A DNA stretch of 19,858 nucleotides, taken from contig JAAYWX010000208.1 in assembly GCA_012516225.1 (NCBI GenBank), forward strand, positions 1 through 19,858, written 5' to 3'. The position numbers and the translations under genes were made by a program. The notes beneath the pieces were generated by a model. The model did no database searches. It was given only the letters and a program-made list of their open reading frames with translations, and had not been told where the DNA came from. This document shows, in pieces, positions 8,708 to 14,368 of the stretch (positions within the stretch are counted from its first letter, which is position 1; every line of letters starts with the position of its first letter). Origin of the DNA: Clostridiales bacterium. GTDB taxonomy: Bacteria; Bacillota; Clostridia; Oscillospirales; Oscillospiraceae.

Positions 8708-8866
8708 AACCAATGATAGCTCTCCACTTTCGTGACAGTCTGCGACATATTCTCCCGCAGCCCAGCACCGTCCACCCAACGTGCTTCCGATGCTTCGGCG
8801 ATGACCCCTTTCCCCTTCGGTATGTCCGGAAAGTACTCTTGATCCTCGCGCCTCCATCTATTGATT
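8708..8866 (-). ncRNA. Lysine riboswitch (L box) aptamer
   Basis: Read on the minus strand, the segment contains the conserved L-box elements in the right order: GGAGGCGCGAGGATCAAGAG with AGAGTA (loop E region), AAAGGGGTCATCGCCGAAGC, GGTGCTGGGCTGCGG, GACTGTCACGAAAGTGGAGA and closing GCTATC. Helix P1 forms between AATCAAT-a-GATGG (8854-8866) and CTATCATTGGTT (3' end at 8708) with one bulged A. The length of about 159 bases is close to the usual 170-180. In this class lysine binding stabilises P1 and lets the downstream terminator form, switching the gene off. It therefore marks the downstream operon as a lysine uptake system under lysine repression. Confidence 0.93.
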
Positions 8867-8895
8867 CTCACAATATTCTATTTTTCGATAAATTT

Positions 8896-8923
8896 AGTTT
8901 AACATATATATGCTCTTTGTCAA
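8896..8923 (-). promoter_or_regulatory. Promoter of the lysine riboswitch and transporter operon
   Basis: On the minus strand a perfect -35 box TTGACA (8918-8923) and a -10 box TAAACT (8896-8901, 4 of 6 matches) are 16 bases apart. Transcription would begin near 8888, about 20 bases before helix P1 of the lysine aptamer, which is the normal arrangement for a riboswitch promoter. Confidence 0.7.
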
Positions 8924-9234
8924 GTAACATAAAAACAATTGTTCCTCCCCGAGTCCTATTTTTAGCGAGGAAATGATTTTAATATGCCATATGTATTATT
9001 ATTTTCCTGAACAGGGCGTTACGCCCATCTGCCTAAAAGAAATGCTCGGAACAGGTTTAACCCGTGATTTATGCAACATGTTATTTTTCAATTAACTGCT
9101 CCCGCTTTTTTTATCTTTTGTTACAAAATTATCAAAGTATTGAATTCCATGCTCCGCTTGTTTTGACAAGACAATTTTTTTATTGTAAAATACAACTTGT
9201 GTTGTGTAATTTGACACAGCTTTTTATATGAAGC
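8924..9234. other. Intergenic stretch between lysine operon promoter and the PHP-gene 3' end
   Basis: About 310 AT-rich bases with no credible gene on either strand. It holds a short perfect hairpin (gggcg at 9014-9018, loop tta, cgccc at 9022-9026) without a T-run, a strong-looking plus-strand promoter (9163-9191), and a tgtgt/acaca inverted repeat at about 9204-9215. I saw no clear terminator for the 12505-9235 operon here, and nothing recognisable as a known RNA family. Confidence 0.5.
9163..9191 (+). promoter_or_regulatory. Orphan plus-strand sigma-A-type promoter, antisense to the PHP gene
   Basis: TTGACA (9163-9168, perfect) and TAAAAT (9186-9191, 5 of 6) are exactly 17 bases apart. 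The spacer holds most of an acaat/attgt inverted repeat. No plus-strand gene follows; transcription starting near 9198 would run into the 3' end of the PHP gene on the opposite strand. A weak hairpin with tgtgt/acaca arms followed by GCTTTTTATAT (about 9204-9228) could end it early. It may give a short or antisense RNA, or be a chance match in AT-rich DNA. Confidence 0.45.
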
Positions 9235-9978
9235 TTATTGGTAAAAATTTAACAATTCCCGCCTGTTCCGGCTTAACACACGTTTCAGTTCATTAAAGGT
9301 CGGCTCTTCGAGTTCTATAAAATGCTCACGCTCAGAAATTTCAACAAGCCGGTGTGCATCGGAGGATGTGAGTATTTCGTAAGAAAGTCTGTAATGCTCG
9401 TTTGCTTCGTCTTTGAAAAATTTTTCAGGTTCCTGGACTTCGAGAGCTGTAAACTCTGGTTTGTCGGGCAGATATCCGAAAACCGAAAGGACGCTGTTTG
9501 ACTGCCTATCTATATGCGCCGGGAAACAGACCCCTCCGAATGATTCGACAATCTTCGGCAGTTCATCTATAGATATCCCGCATGCATTGGGCAGGAGAAA
9601 CGGGAAAGCCCCCTTCACCGTTTCATTTTCATCCATTATTATCTGTTCCCCGAAAAATTCGGGACGGTTTTTGATCTGCGGGAGACTACCTTCGATTTTG
9701 GCCCCCGCCATTTCAGCACTGTCTGCATCCGGAAACAGGCAGACAACGTGTATTTCTTCAGCTGTTGTAACTTCAATCCCGGGTACAACCGTTATAGGGA
9801 TACTTTCTGCAGACTTTATAGCGGCCCGCACATTACGCGCGCTGTTATGATCGGTAACCGCTATTATGTCAAGCCCCTTCACATAAGCCATGTTGACTAT
9901 ATTGGGAGGGGTCATAAGCTCGTCGCCGCAAGGTGACAGGCAGCTGTGTATATGAAAATCGTACGCATAGAGCGGCAA
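9235..9978 (-). CDS. PHP-domain metal-dependent phosphoesterase (TrpH-like)
   Basis: This is a PHP-fold protein, a trinuclear-metal phosphoesterase family that includes histidinol phosphatase and RNase AM/TrpH-type enzymes; its substrate here is unknown. Motifs are FHIHSCLSPCG (motif I), VTDHNSARN (II), PGIEVTTAEEIHVVCLF (III), CFPAHIDR, and SSDAH near the C-terminus (IV), so the metal site looks intact. The start is taken as TTG at 9978 (giving LPLYAYDFHIHS), because AAGGAGGG lies seven bases upstream of it. An earlier TTG at 10011 would place that ribosome site inside the gene. With this start it has 247 residues. It is last of five genes in the sensory-hydrogenase operon. PHP genes often accompany this cluster in clostridia, but I know of no defined function for the link. 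Confidence 0.85.
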   Translation of the reverse strand: MPLYAYDFHIHSCLSPCGDELMTPPNIVNMAYVKGLDIIAVTDHNSARNVRAAIKSAESIPITVVPGIEVTTAEEIHVVCLFPDADSAEMAGAKIEGSLPQIKNRPEFFGEQIIMDENETVKGAFPFLLPNACGISIDELPKIVESFGGVCFPAHIDRQSNSVLSVFGYLPDKPEFTALEVQEPEKFFKDEANEHYRLSYEILTSSDAHRLVEISEREHFIELEEPTFNELKRVLSRNRRELLNFYQ

Positions 9979-10024
9979 GCTATATCCCTCCTTGTTTTTT
10001 TGCTTTTGCAATTAATGAAATCCA

Positions 10025-10360
10025 TCATTTTAACCCCAATACTTTTGCAGCAGACAGCGCCGCGGCAAAAACGGGCTGATCCGTCCGCAGAACGGTTACA
10101 CTTCCTTTGCTTGCCCCTGCCAAAGCGTCCTCATCAAACGGCATTCCTTCGGCAACTACTACCCCTGCCACATCGGCGAGCGCGGCAACCGCCATGGCGT
10201 TGACATTGCCCATAACCGTTATCCACAGGCTGTCTGAAGGTGCCCTTCCCATGACGATTGAAAGGAGGTCGCAGCAGTAAATTCCTCCTTCAATCTCGCG
10301 CTCACCATCTCCGTAGATTATCTGCCATCCCAGTTTTTCAGCTATTTCTTTTACTTTCAT
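10025..10360 (-). CDS. DRTGG-domain protein (second copy in operon)
   Basis: This small protein of 111 residues looks like a stand-alone DRTGG domain (MKVKEIAEKLGWQIIYGDGE, then CCDLLSIVMGRAPSDSLWIT and GVVVAEGMPFDEDALAGA). DRTGG domains occur next to CBS domains and in phosphotransacetylase-like proteins; their ligand is not established, and stand-alone copies are sometimes labelled HPr kinase-like without evidence. No kinase motif is visible. Its ATG overlaps the stop of the hydrogenase-like gene by four bases (ATGA), so translation is coupled. It shares the operon with a second DRTGG protein (12146-12505), with which it shows only loose resemblance. A regulatory nucleotide- or protein-binding role is the best guess. 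Confidence 0.75.
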   Translation of the reverse strand: MKVKEIAEKLGWQIIYGDGEREIEGGIYCCDLLSIVMGRAPSDSLWITVMGNVNAMAVAALADVAGVVVAEGMPFDEDALAGASKGSVTVLRTDQPVFAAALSAAKVLGLK

Positions 10361-11673
10361 GATTTATCCCCGCTTTTTTCCCGGCTGTCTATATTTAAAG
10401 AGAGCATGCTTTCCCTTACGGCCTCAACTTTGTCCTTAAGCAGATAAATGCACGCATCCTCGGTAGAGTGTCCCAAAACAATGTCCTCTGCAAGGGCACG
10501 ACATGACGGTGCTCCGCACGAACCGCAGTCCAGACCATAGAGCTTTGACTCTATCTGTTCAATCTCCTTCATCATTTTCAAGGAATGCTGAGGCAGCGGA
10601 TCGAGGCGCATTGCGGAAACAGGCTCAACCTTTGTGTCCCATTGAATCTCCGGCGGGATAGAATCTCCCTCTATGTGGTTGCAGGCAACCGGGCGGTAGT
10701 TTCGGAGGTGCTTCATCCTTGTCGCTGCCACATATGGGTTTTCGATGTTCAGAACACCTCCGACGCAGCCCGCCGGACAGGCGTTCAATTCCACAAAGTC
10801 TTGATCGGACAGGCGGTCGTCTTCCATTTCTTCCAGCACATTTATAACATTTTCTATCCCGTCTGCCGCAAGATATCGAACAGTAAAAGTTGCCGCGGCC
10901 TCTCCCCCGCTGTTTCCCCAGCTCAGTCCGGTGCGGCCGCTCTGTGCCCTGTCAAATCCCGTACCTTCTTTGGCGCACTTGTTCATCGCTGACAGCAGTA
11001 CAGGATATATCTCGCTGACCGAAATTGCAAGGTCTACCTCGCTTTTTTCCGTACCCATCGGATTTTTTATGGCCGTTGCCTTTGCCGGACAAGGTGTTAT
11101 AAATGCAATGCCTATCTCTTCTGGTTTCAGTCCTGTTTTTGCGACCGCCTCTGCGCGCGCAAGCCTCGCTGCGACCTCCATAGGTGCCGAAAGAGGCAGA
11201 ACGTTATCAAGAAGATTTGGAAAGCGTATTCGTATAAGCCTCAAAACCGCCGGGCAAGCGGATGAGATGACAGGCTTGTTCAGTTTCCCTTCTTCCATCA
11301 TCCGCCGCGTCGCGTCTGAAACAAGTTCCGCAGCGGCTGCAACCTCATAGACAGCATCAAAACCTATATCACAAAGTGCTGCACGTATCAGTTCCAGATC
11401 TTCCTGCCTTTTGTACTGACCGAAAAGAGAGGGCGGCGGCAGTACAATCTTATACTTGAACTGCTCTATGGCACTAAGCGGATCAGTAACCGCAAGTTTT
11501 GCATGGTGAGGACAAACCCTTATGCATTCGCCGCAGTCAATGCAGCGCTCTCCAATTATCTGCGCCTTTCCGTTGCGTACGCGTATCGCCTCGGTAGGAC
11601 ATCGTTTAACGCAGGTTATACATCCCTTGCAGGCCTCTTTGTCCAGCGTTACGGAGTGAAAATATTCAGACAT
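10357..11673 (-). CDS. Sensory HydS-like [FeFe]-hydrogenase protein with Fe-S domains
   Basis: The protein has 438 residues. The N-terminal bacterial ferredoxin domain has Cys15, 18, 21, 25 and Cys44, 47, 50, 54. The [FeFe]-hydrogenase large-subunit domain follows (about 75-310), with H-cluster cysteines in SSACPAV (Cys140), TPCPAKA (Cys195) and NACPAGCVGG (Cys299, Cys303). A C-terminal four-cysteine Fe-S domain (Cys383, 386, 391, 408) closes it. All four cluster ligands are kept. Pocket residues of catalytic enzymes are not: the proton-relay Cys is Ala139, the two Met near the diiron site are Thr193 and Asn297, and the Glu of MPCxxKxxE is Ala201. Changes of this kind are typical of putative sensory hydrogenases (HydS; groups C/D), but no PAS domain is present. 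The start at ATG 11673 has GGAGG six bases upstream; a TTG at 11679 overlaps that site. Between a GHKL ATPase and a DRTGG gene, it is probably the H2 or redox sensor of this operon. Confidence 0.85.
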   Translation of the reverse strand: MSEYFHSVTLDKEACKGCITCVKRCPTEAIRVRNGKAQIIGERCIDCGECIRVCPHHAKLAVTDPLSAIEQFKYKIVLPPPSLFGQYKRQEDLELIRAALCDIGFDAVYEVAAAAELVSDATRRMMEEGKLNKPVISSACPAVLRLIRIRFPNLLDNVLPLSAPMEVAARLARAEAVAKTGLKPEEIGIAFITPCPAKATAIKNPMGTEKSEVDLAISVSEIYPVLLSAMNKCAKEGTGFDRAQSGRTGLSWGNSGGEAAATFTVRYLAADGIENVINVLEEMEDDRLSDQDFVELNACPAGCVGGVLNIENPYVAATRMKHLRNYRPVACNHIEGDSIPPEIQWDTKVEPVSAMRLDPLPQHSLKMMKEIEQIESKLYGLDCGSCGAPSCRALAEDIVLGHSTEDACIYLLKDKVEAVRESMLSLNIDSREKSGDKS

Positions 11674-11724
11674 TTGCAACCTCCATTTCGATTTCCTGTC
11701 AATATATATGTATGTACAGGCCTA

Positions 11725-12156
11725 TCAGCTTGCAAGTTTTACAACTATGGTGACCGTTGTTCCTTTTCCCACTTCTGTGTCGATCTTAAGTTCATCGGAG
11801 TATTTTTTCATGTTCGGTAGTCCCATGCCCGCGCCGAAGCCAAGCCCTCTGACCTGCTCAGAGGCGGTCGACCAGCCGTCCTGCATTGCAAGCTCCACAT
11901 CCTCTATTCCCGGTCCACGGTCAGTAAGAACTGCAGTTATTTTTTCATCGTCTATGTCAACATCTATTTCCCCGCCCCCGGCATGGATAACCATGTTGAT
12001 TTCTCCCTCATAAAGAGATATCGACATTTTTCTTATGGTCTGGGGATTAAATCCCAACTGTTTCAATATCTGTTTTACCGCACTTGATGCTTTCCCCGCC
12101 TGAGTAAAATCGTCCCCTGGTACAACATAGTGGTAGTGCAGGCTGTTACTGCTCAT
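11725..12156 (-). CDS. GHKL (anti-sigma factor / RsbW-type) ATP-binding protein
   Basis: This 143-residue protein is a lone GHKL ATPase domain like the anti-sigma kinases RsbW and SpoIIAB: EGEINMVIHAGG (N box), LTDRGPGIEDVELA (G1 box) and GLGFGAGMGLPNMKKYSDEL (G2 box), then VGKGTTVTIVVKL. It has no histidine-kinase dimerisation helix and no sensor domain, so it would bind or phosphorylate a partner protein. The N-terminal VPGDDFTQAGKASSAVKQIL helix matches the RsbW fold. The ATG overlaps the end of the upstream DRTGG gene by 11 bases, and a gap of 51 bases precedes the HydS-like gene. No anti-anti-sigma (STAS) gene, sigma factor or PP2C phosphatase lies in the window, so its partner is unknown. 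Its place next to a putative H2 sensor suggests signal output from that protein. Confidence 0.88.
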   Translation of the reverse strand: MSSNSLHYHYVVPGDDFTQAGKASSAVKQILKQLGFNPQTIRKMSISLYEGEINMVIHAGGGEIDVDIDDEKITAVLTDRGPGIEDVELAMQDGWSTASEQVRGLGFGAGMGLPNMKKYSDELKIDTEVGKGTTVTIVVKLAS

Positions 12157-12505
12157 CCCGTTTTAATCCTCCGTTCAGTCCCGCTGCGTACAGCATTCCG
12201 CAGGTGGTAAACATCCGGTGCTTCGTCGTCATTACGGCAATGCCATTTTCTCGCGCAACCTGAAGAATATCTTCTCCCGGCCGCTTCCCACGCACGAAAA
12301 TGACGCACACCATATCCATCATTGCCGCTGTTCTTATGGCCTGCTGATTCAGCAAGCCCGTAATCAGTACAGACTGATCCTTCACATAAGCGAGCACATC
12401 GCTCATCATGTCACTTCCGCAGGCTGTGTGAACTTCCGTATCAAGCAAATGTTCACCCTCAAGGAGTTCCGCATTCAGAATATCCCTGATTTCTCTAATA
12501 AGCAT
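12146..12505 (-). CDS. DRTGG-domain protein (first gene of the sensory operon)
   Basis: The protein of 119 residues resembles a single DRTGG domain: MLIREIRDILNAELLEGEH, then TACGSDMMSDVLAYVKDQSV, LITGLLNQQAIRTAAMMDM and VIFVRGKRPGEDILQVAREN. It ends with TTKHRMFTTCGMLYAAGL, which with the first TACGSD gives it two conserved-looking Cys. The biochemical role of this domain is not known; ligand sensing is the usual suggestion. The ATG at 12505 has GGGGG seven bases upstream, and the gene begins the leftward operon behind a long structured leader. Overlap with the GHKL gene suggests a stoichiometric partnership. It is commonly found near hndABCD-type hydrogenase genes of clostridia. Confidence 0.8.
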   Translation of the reverse strand: MLIREIRDILNAELLEGEHLLDTEVHTACGSDMMSDVLAYVKDQSVLITGLLNQQAIRTAAMMDMVCVIFVRGKRPGEDILQVARENGIAVMTTKHRMFTTCGMLYAAGLNGGLKRDEQ

Positions 12506-12679
12506 AATTGTTCCCCCATAATCTCAAATAACGGTTTCGGGAAACCGCTCCAAAATTTCCCGGCCCTTTAGGACTTGTTGCATCTTGCCAAGTTTGCAGG
12601 TGACACTTTTAAATTGCAGTCAATATTTCTTTTCCGATACTGTTTCGTAAAAATACGCCCATATTCACAGACTATGTTT
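12506..12679 (-). other. Structured 5' leader of the sensory operon (candidate regulatory RNA)
   Basis: From the predicted start near 12679 about 170 bases are untranslated. Two mutually exclusive stems can form near the 3' end: CGGGAAA with TTTCCCG, or CGGTTT-cccg-AAACCG (12531-12546 on the plus strand). Upstream, ACTTG and CAAGT can close a loop containing GCAAGATGCAA. None is followed by a T-run, so any control would be on translation or RNA stability. I could not match it to a known riboswitch class. Confidence 0.4.
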
Positions 12680-12685
12680 ATCCGA

Positions 12686-12714
12686 ATTATAACACACTTT
12701 GTCTCGACCTACAA
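12686..12714 (-). promoter_or_regulatory. Promoter of the DRTGG-GHKL-HydS-like operon
   Basis: On the minus strand a perfect -10 box TATAAT (12686-12691) is preceded at 17 bases by TTGTAG (12709-12714, 3 of 6 matches to -35). It points toward the DRTGG gene at 12505 and lies back to back with the hnd promoter, about 85 bases away. Confidence 0.65.
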
Positions 12715-12772
12715 TCACTGTTCCTCAATAATAAGTTAATTAAATAACTCTCGCAATATTCTCTTTATTGTG

Positions 12773-12803
12773 TTAAAATACCACATTGGAAAGCGGCTAT
12801 AAT
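12773..12803 (+). promoter_or_regulatory. Promoter of the hnd hydrogenase operon (weak -35)
   Basis: A perfect -10 box TATAAT is at 12798-12803; the best upstream hexamer is TTAAAA (12773-12778) at a long spacing of 19 bases, so the -35 is poor and an activator may be needed. An imperfect inverted repeat ATTGTG-N9-CACATT (12767-12787) overlaps the -35 region and could be an operator. The transcript would have a leader of about 45 bases with GGAGG eight bases before the hndA ATG. Confidence 0.5.
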
Positions 12804-12856
12804 TAGTTTTTCTGTTTATAGTAATATAAAATAATCTAAAACTGGAGGAATCGCAA

Positions 12857-13348
12857 ATGTCATGCAAATCATGCGCATCTGCTTTTGTCGGAACGGAAGA
12901 GCAAGACAAGAAACTCCGCGAAAGCATCGCGTCTCTGCAGGGAGACCACTCTCTGGTTCAGATTCTGCAGGCCGCACAAGAAATTTACGGTTATCTGCCT
13001 AAGGGTGCAATAGACGTAATAGCGTCAGAACTGGGCATATCTTCCGAGAGCGTCTACAGCGTCGCCACTTTTTATTCTCAGTTTTCATTCAATCCCAAAG
13101 GGAAGTATGCTATCTCCGTATGCCTTGGAACCGCTTGCTATGTAAAGGGAGCCGGTGAAATTTATGCTAAGCTTAAGGAAAAGCTCGGCGTAGCTGACGG
13201 CGGCTGCACTCCTGACGGCAAATTCTCTCTGGATGCCTGCCGCTGTATGGGTGCCTGCGGGCTTGCCCCTGTAATGAGCATAAACGACGATGTTTACGGA
13301 AAGGTTACGCCTGATCAATTGGACGGCATTCTTGCTAAATGTGAATAA
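12857..13348 (+). CDS. hndA: HndA / NuoE-like [2Fe-2S] subunit of NAD(P)-linked [FeFe] hydrogenase
   Basis: This thioredoxin-like [2Fe-2S] subunit passes electrons within the multisubunit hydrogenase, as NuoE does in complex I and HydC/HndA in bifurcating hydrogenases. It has 163 residues, normal length. The cluster ligands are the pairs in SVCLGTACYVKG and ACRCMGACGLAP. The helical N-terminal part includes LVQILQAAQEIYGYLPKGAI and VYSVATFYSQFSF, typical of NuoE. The ATG follows GGAGG by eight bases. An unusual N-terminal MSCKSCASAF adds a CxxC pair not needed for the NuoE cluster. It opens a tight five-gene operon ending in hndD. Confidence 0.95.
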   Translation: MSCKSCASAFVGTEEQDKKLRESIASLQGDHSLVQILQAAQEIYGYLPKGAIDVIASELGISSESVYSVATFYSQFSFNPKGKYAISVCLGTACYVKGAGEIYAKLKEKLGVADGGCTPDGKFSLDACRCMGACGLAPVMSINDDVYGKVTPDQLDGILAKCE

Positions 13349-13366
13349 CTGGGGAGATGTTGCGCT

Positions 13367-13927
13367 ATGATGCAGGAGCTTTCCATGAACATACTCGATG
13401 TGGCGGAAAACTCCGTCCGCGCAGGCGCAGGCCTCATAGAAATAACGGTTGACGAGCAACCGTCAGAAGATATCCTTTCCATCACCGTTTCCGATAACGG
13501 CTGCGGAATGACAGCCGAGCAGCTTGCAAACGTAACCGATCCTTTTTTCACCACAAGATCCACAAGAAAGGTCGGTCTCGGCGTTCCGTTTTTTAAAATG
13601 GCAGCTGAACTTTCCGGAGGATGTTTTGATATTCAGAGCACTGTCGGAAAAGGAACTGTCGTTGCCGCACATTTTGTACTTTCCAGCATAGACCGTATGC
13701 CTCTCGGCAACATAAACGAAACCATCTGTACACTTATACACTGCAATCCCTCAATTGATTTTGTTTACAGGCGCCGCTTAGAAAATTCGGAAATTGTTCT
13801 GGATACGCGCGAATTTCGCCGAATACTTGGAAATATAGAACTTAACACACCGGATGTTTCACGCTTTATCCGCGATTTTTTGACCGAAAATACGGAAGAG
13901 CTTTTAAGCGGCAAAAAATCGGAATGA
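13367..13927 (+). CDS. GHKL ATPase domain protein inside the hydrogenase operon
   Basis: The first 100 residues of this 186-residue protein form a GHKL ATP-binding domain: LDVAENSVRAGA (N box), VSDNGCGM (G1), DPFFTTRSTRKVGLGVPFFK (F and G2 boxes) and VGKGTVVAAHF. The VGLGVPFFKMAAELSGG form resembles histidine-kinase or MutL-like ATPases more than RsbW. The C-terminal 85 residues (from about SSIDRMPLGN) match nothing I recognise. There is no phospho-acceptor His domain or sensor, so it cannot be a complete sensor kinase. It lies 18 bases after hndA and 57 bases before hndB. A gene of this type is a recurrent member of clostridial hnd operons, but I know no assigned function; kinase action on another cluster protein is a guess. 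The start at 13367 could instead be the second ATG at 13370. Confidence 0.85.
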   Translation: MMQELSMNILDVAENSVRAGAGLIEITVDEQPSEDILSITVSDNGCGMTAEQLANVTDPFFTTRSTRKVGLGVPFFKMAAELSGGCFDIQSTVGKGTVVAAHFVLSSIDRMPLGNINETICTLIHCNPSIDFVYRRRLENSEIVLDTREFRRILGNIELNTPDVSRFIRDFLTENTEELLSGKKSE

Positions 13928-13984
13928 AAATAACCAAACCAGCGGCCGCTCCAATGCGGTCCCACAATAAGGAGGTAGTCCCAG

Positions 13985-14356
13985 ATGAAGACTATAGCAG
14001 AACTCCAGGCCTTGCGCGACGAAATGAAGGAAAAAGTCGGTGTCCGCAAAGACGGCGAATACCGTATGAGAATCCTTGTCGGCATGGCAACCTGCGGAAT
14101 AGCCGCGGGAGCTCGTCCTGTTCTTTCGGCTTTTATGAAAGAAATCGAAACTCGCAAGTTAAGCGATGTGGTTGTTTCTCAGACCGGCTGCATAGGCATC
14201 TGCCAGTTTGAACCTGTCGTCGAAATATATGATTCCGACGGAACAAAAACAACCTATGTTCATGTCACTCCGGAAAAAGTTCCGAAAATTGTTGCTCAGC
14301 ATGTAGTAAATGGCAATCCTGTGGTTGAATACACCATCGGTGCCAACGCAAAATAA
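13985..14356 (+). CDS. hndB: HndB-like [2Fe-2S] ferredoxin-fold subunit
   Basis: This protein of 123 residues resembles the small [2Fe-2S] HndB subunit of NADP-reducing hydrogenase, a thioredoxin-like ferredoxin fold. MATCGIAAGA (Cys37) and QTGCIGICQFEP (Cys69, Cys73) supply three of the ligands; a fourth Cys is not evident within the usual spacing, as in other HndB sequences as I remember them. The N-terminus (MKTIAELQALRDEMKEKVGV) is a helix typical of the family. AAGGAGG stands nine bases before ATG, and the next gene starts 12 bases after its stop. It probably relays electrons between the hndC flavin and other Fe-S centres. Confidence 0.88.
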   Translation: MKTIAELQALRDEMKEKVGVRKDGEYRMRILVGMATCGIAAGARPVLSAFMKEIETRKLSDVVVSQTGCIGICQFEPVVEIYDSDGTKTTYVHVTPEKVPKIVAQHVVNGNPVVEYTIGANAK

Positions 14357-14368
14357 GGAGGTAATAAT

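Noticed and set aside
8402..8857. 151-codon open frame on the minus strand
   Set aside because: It runs through the lysine riboswitch, its terminator and the signal-peptide region of the binding protein in another frame; the protein has no recognisable features.
9014..9026. Hairpin gggcg-tta-cgccc as a terminator
   Set aside because: No T-run follows on either strand and no gene end is close enough; purpose unknown.
9211..9216. Second TTGACA as an additional plus-strand promoter
   Set aside because: No acceptable -10 box lies 16-18 bases downstream.
10025..10360. HPr kinase/phosphorylase function for the DRTGG protein
   Set aside because: At 111 residues there is no P-loop or HprK catalytic sequence; such labels appear to derive from the shared DRTGG-like fold only.
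10357..11673. A second catalytic hydrogenase
   Set aside because: Replacement of the relay Cys, both Met and the Glu of the active-site motifs, plus its regulatory neighbours, point to sensing.
12767..12787. Canonical Rex operator
   Set aside because: The half-sites ATTGTG and CACATT are one base too far apart and the inner bases do not match; kept only as a weak operator-like repeat.
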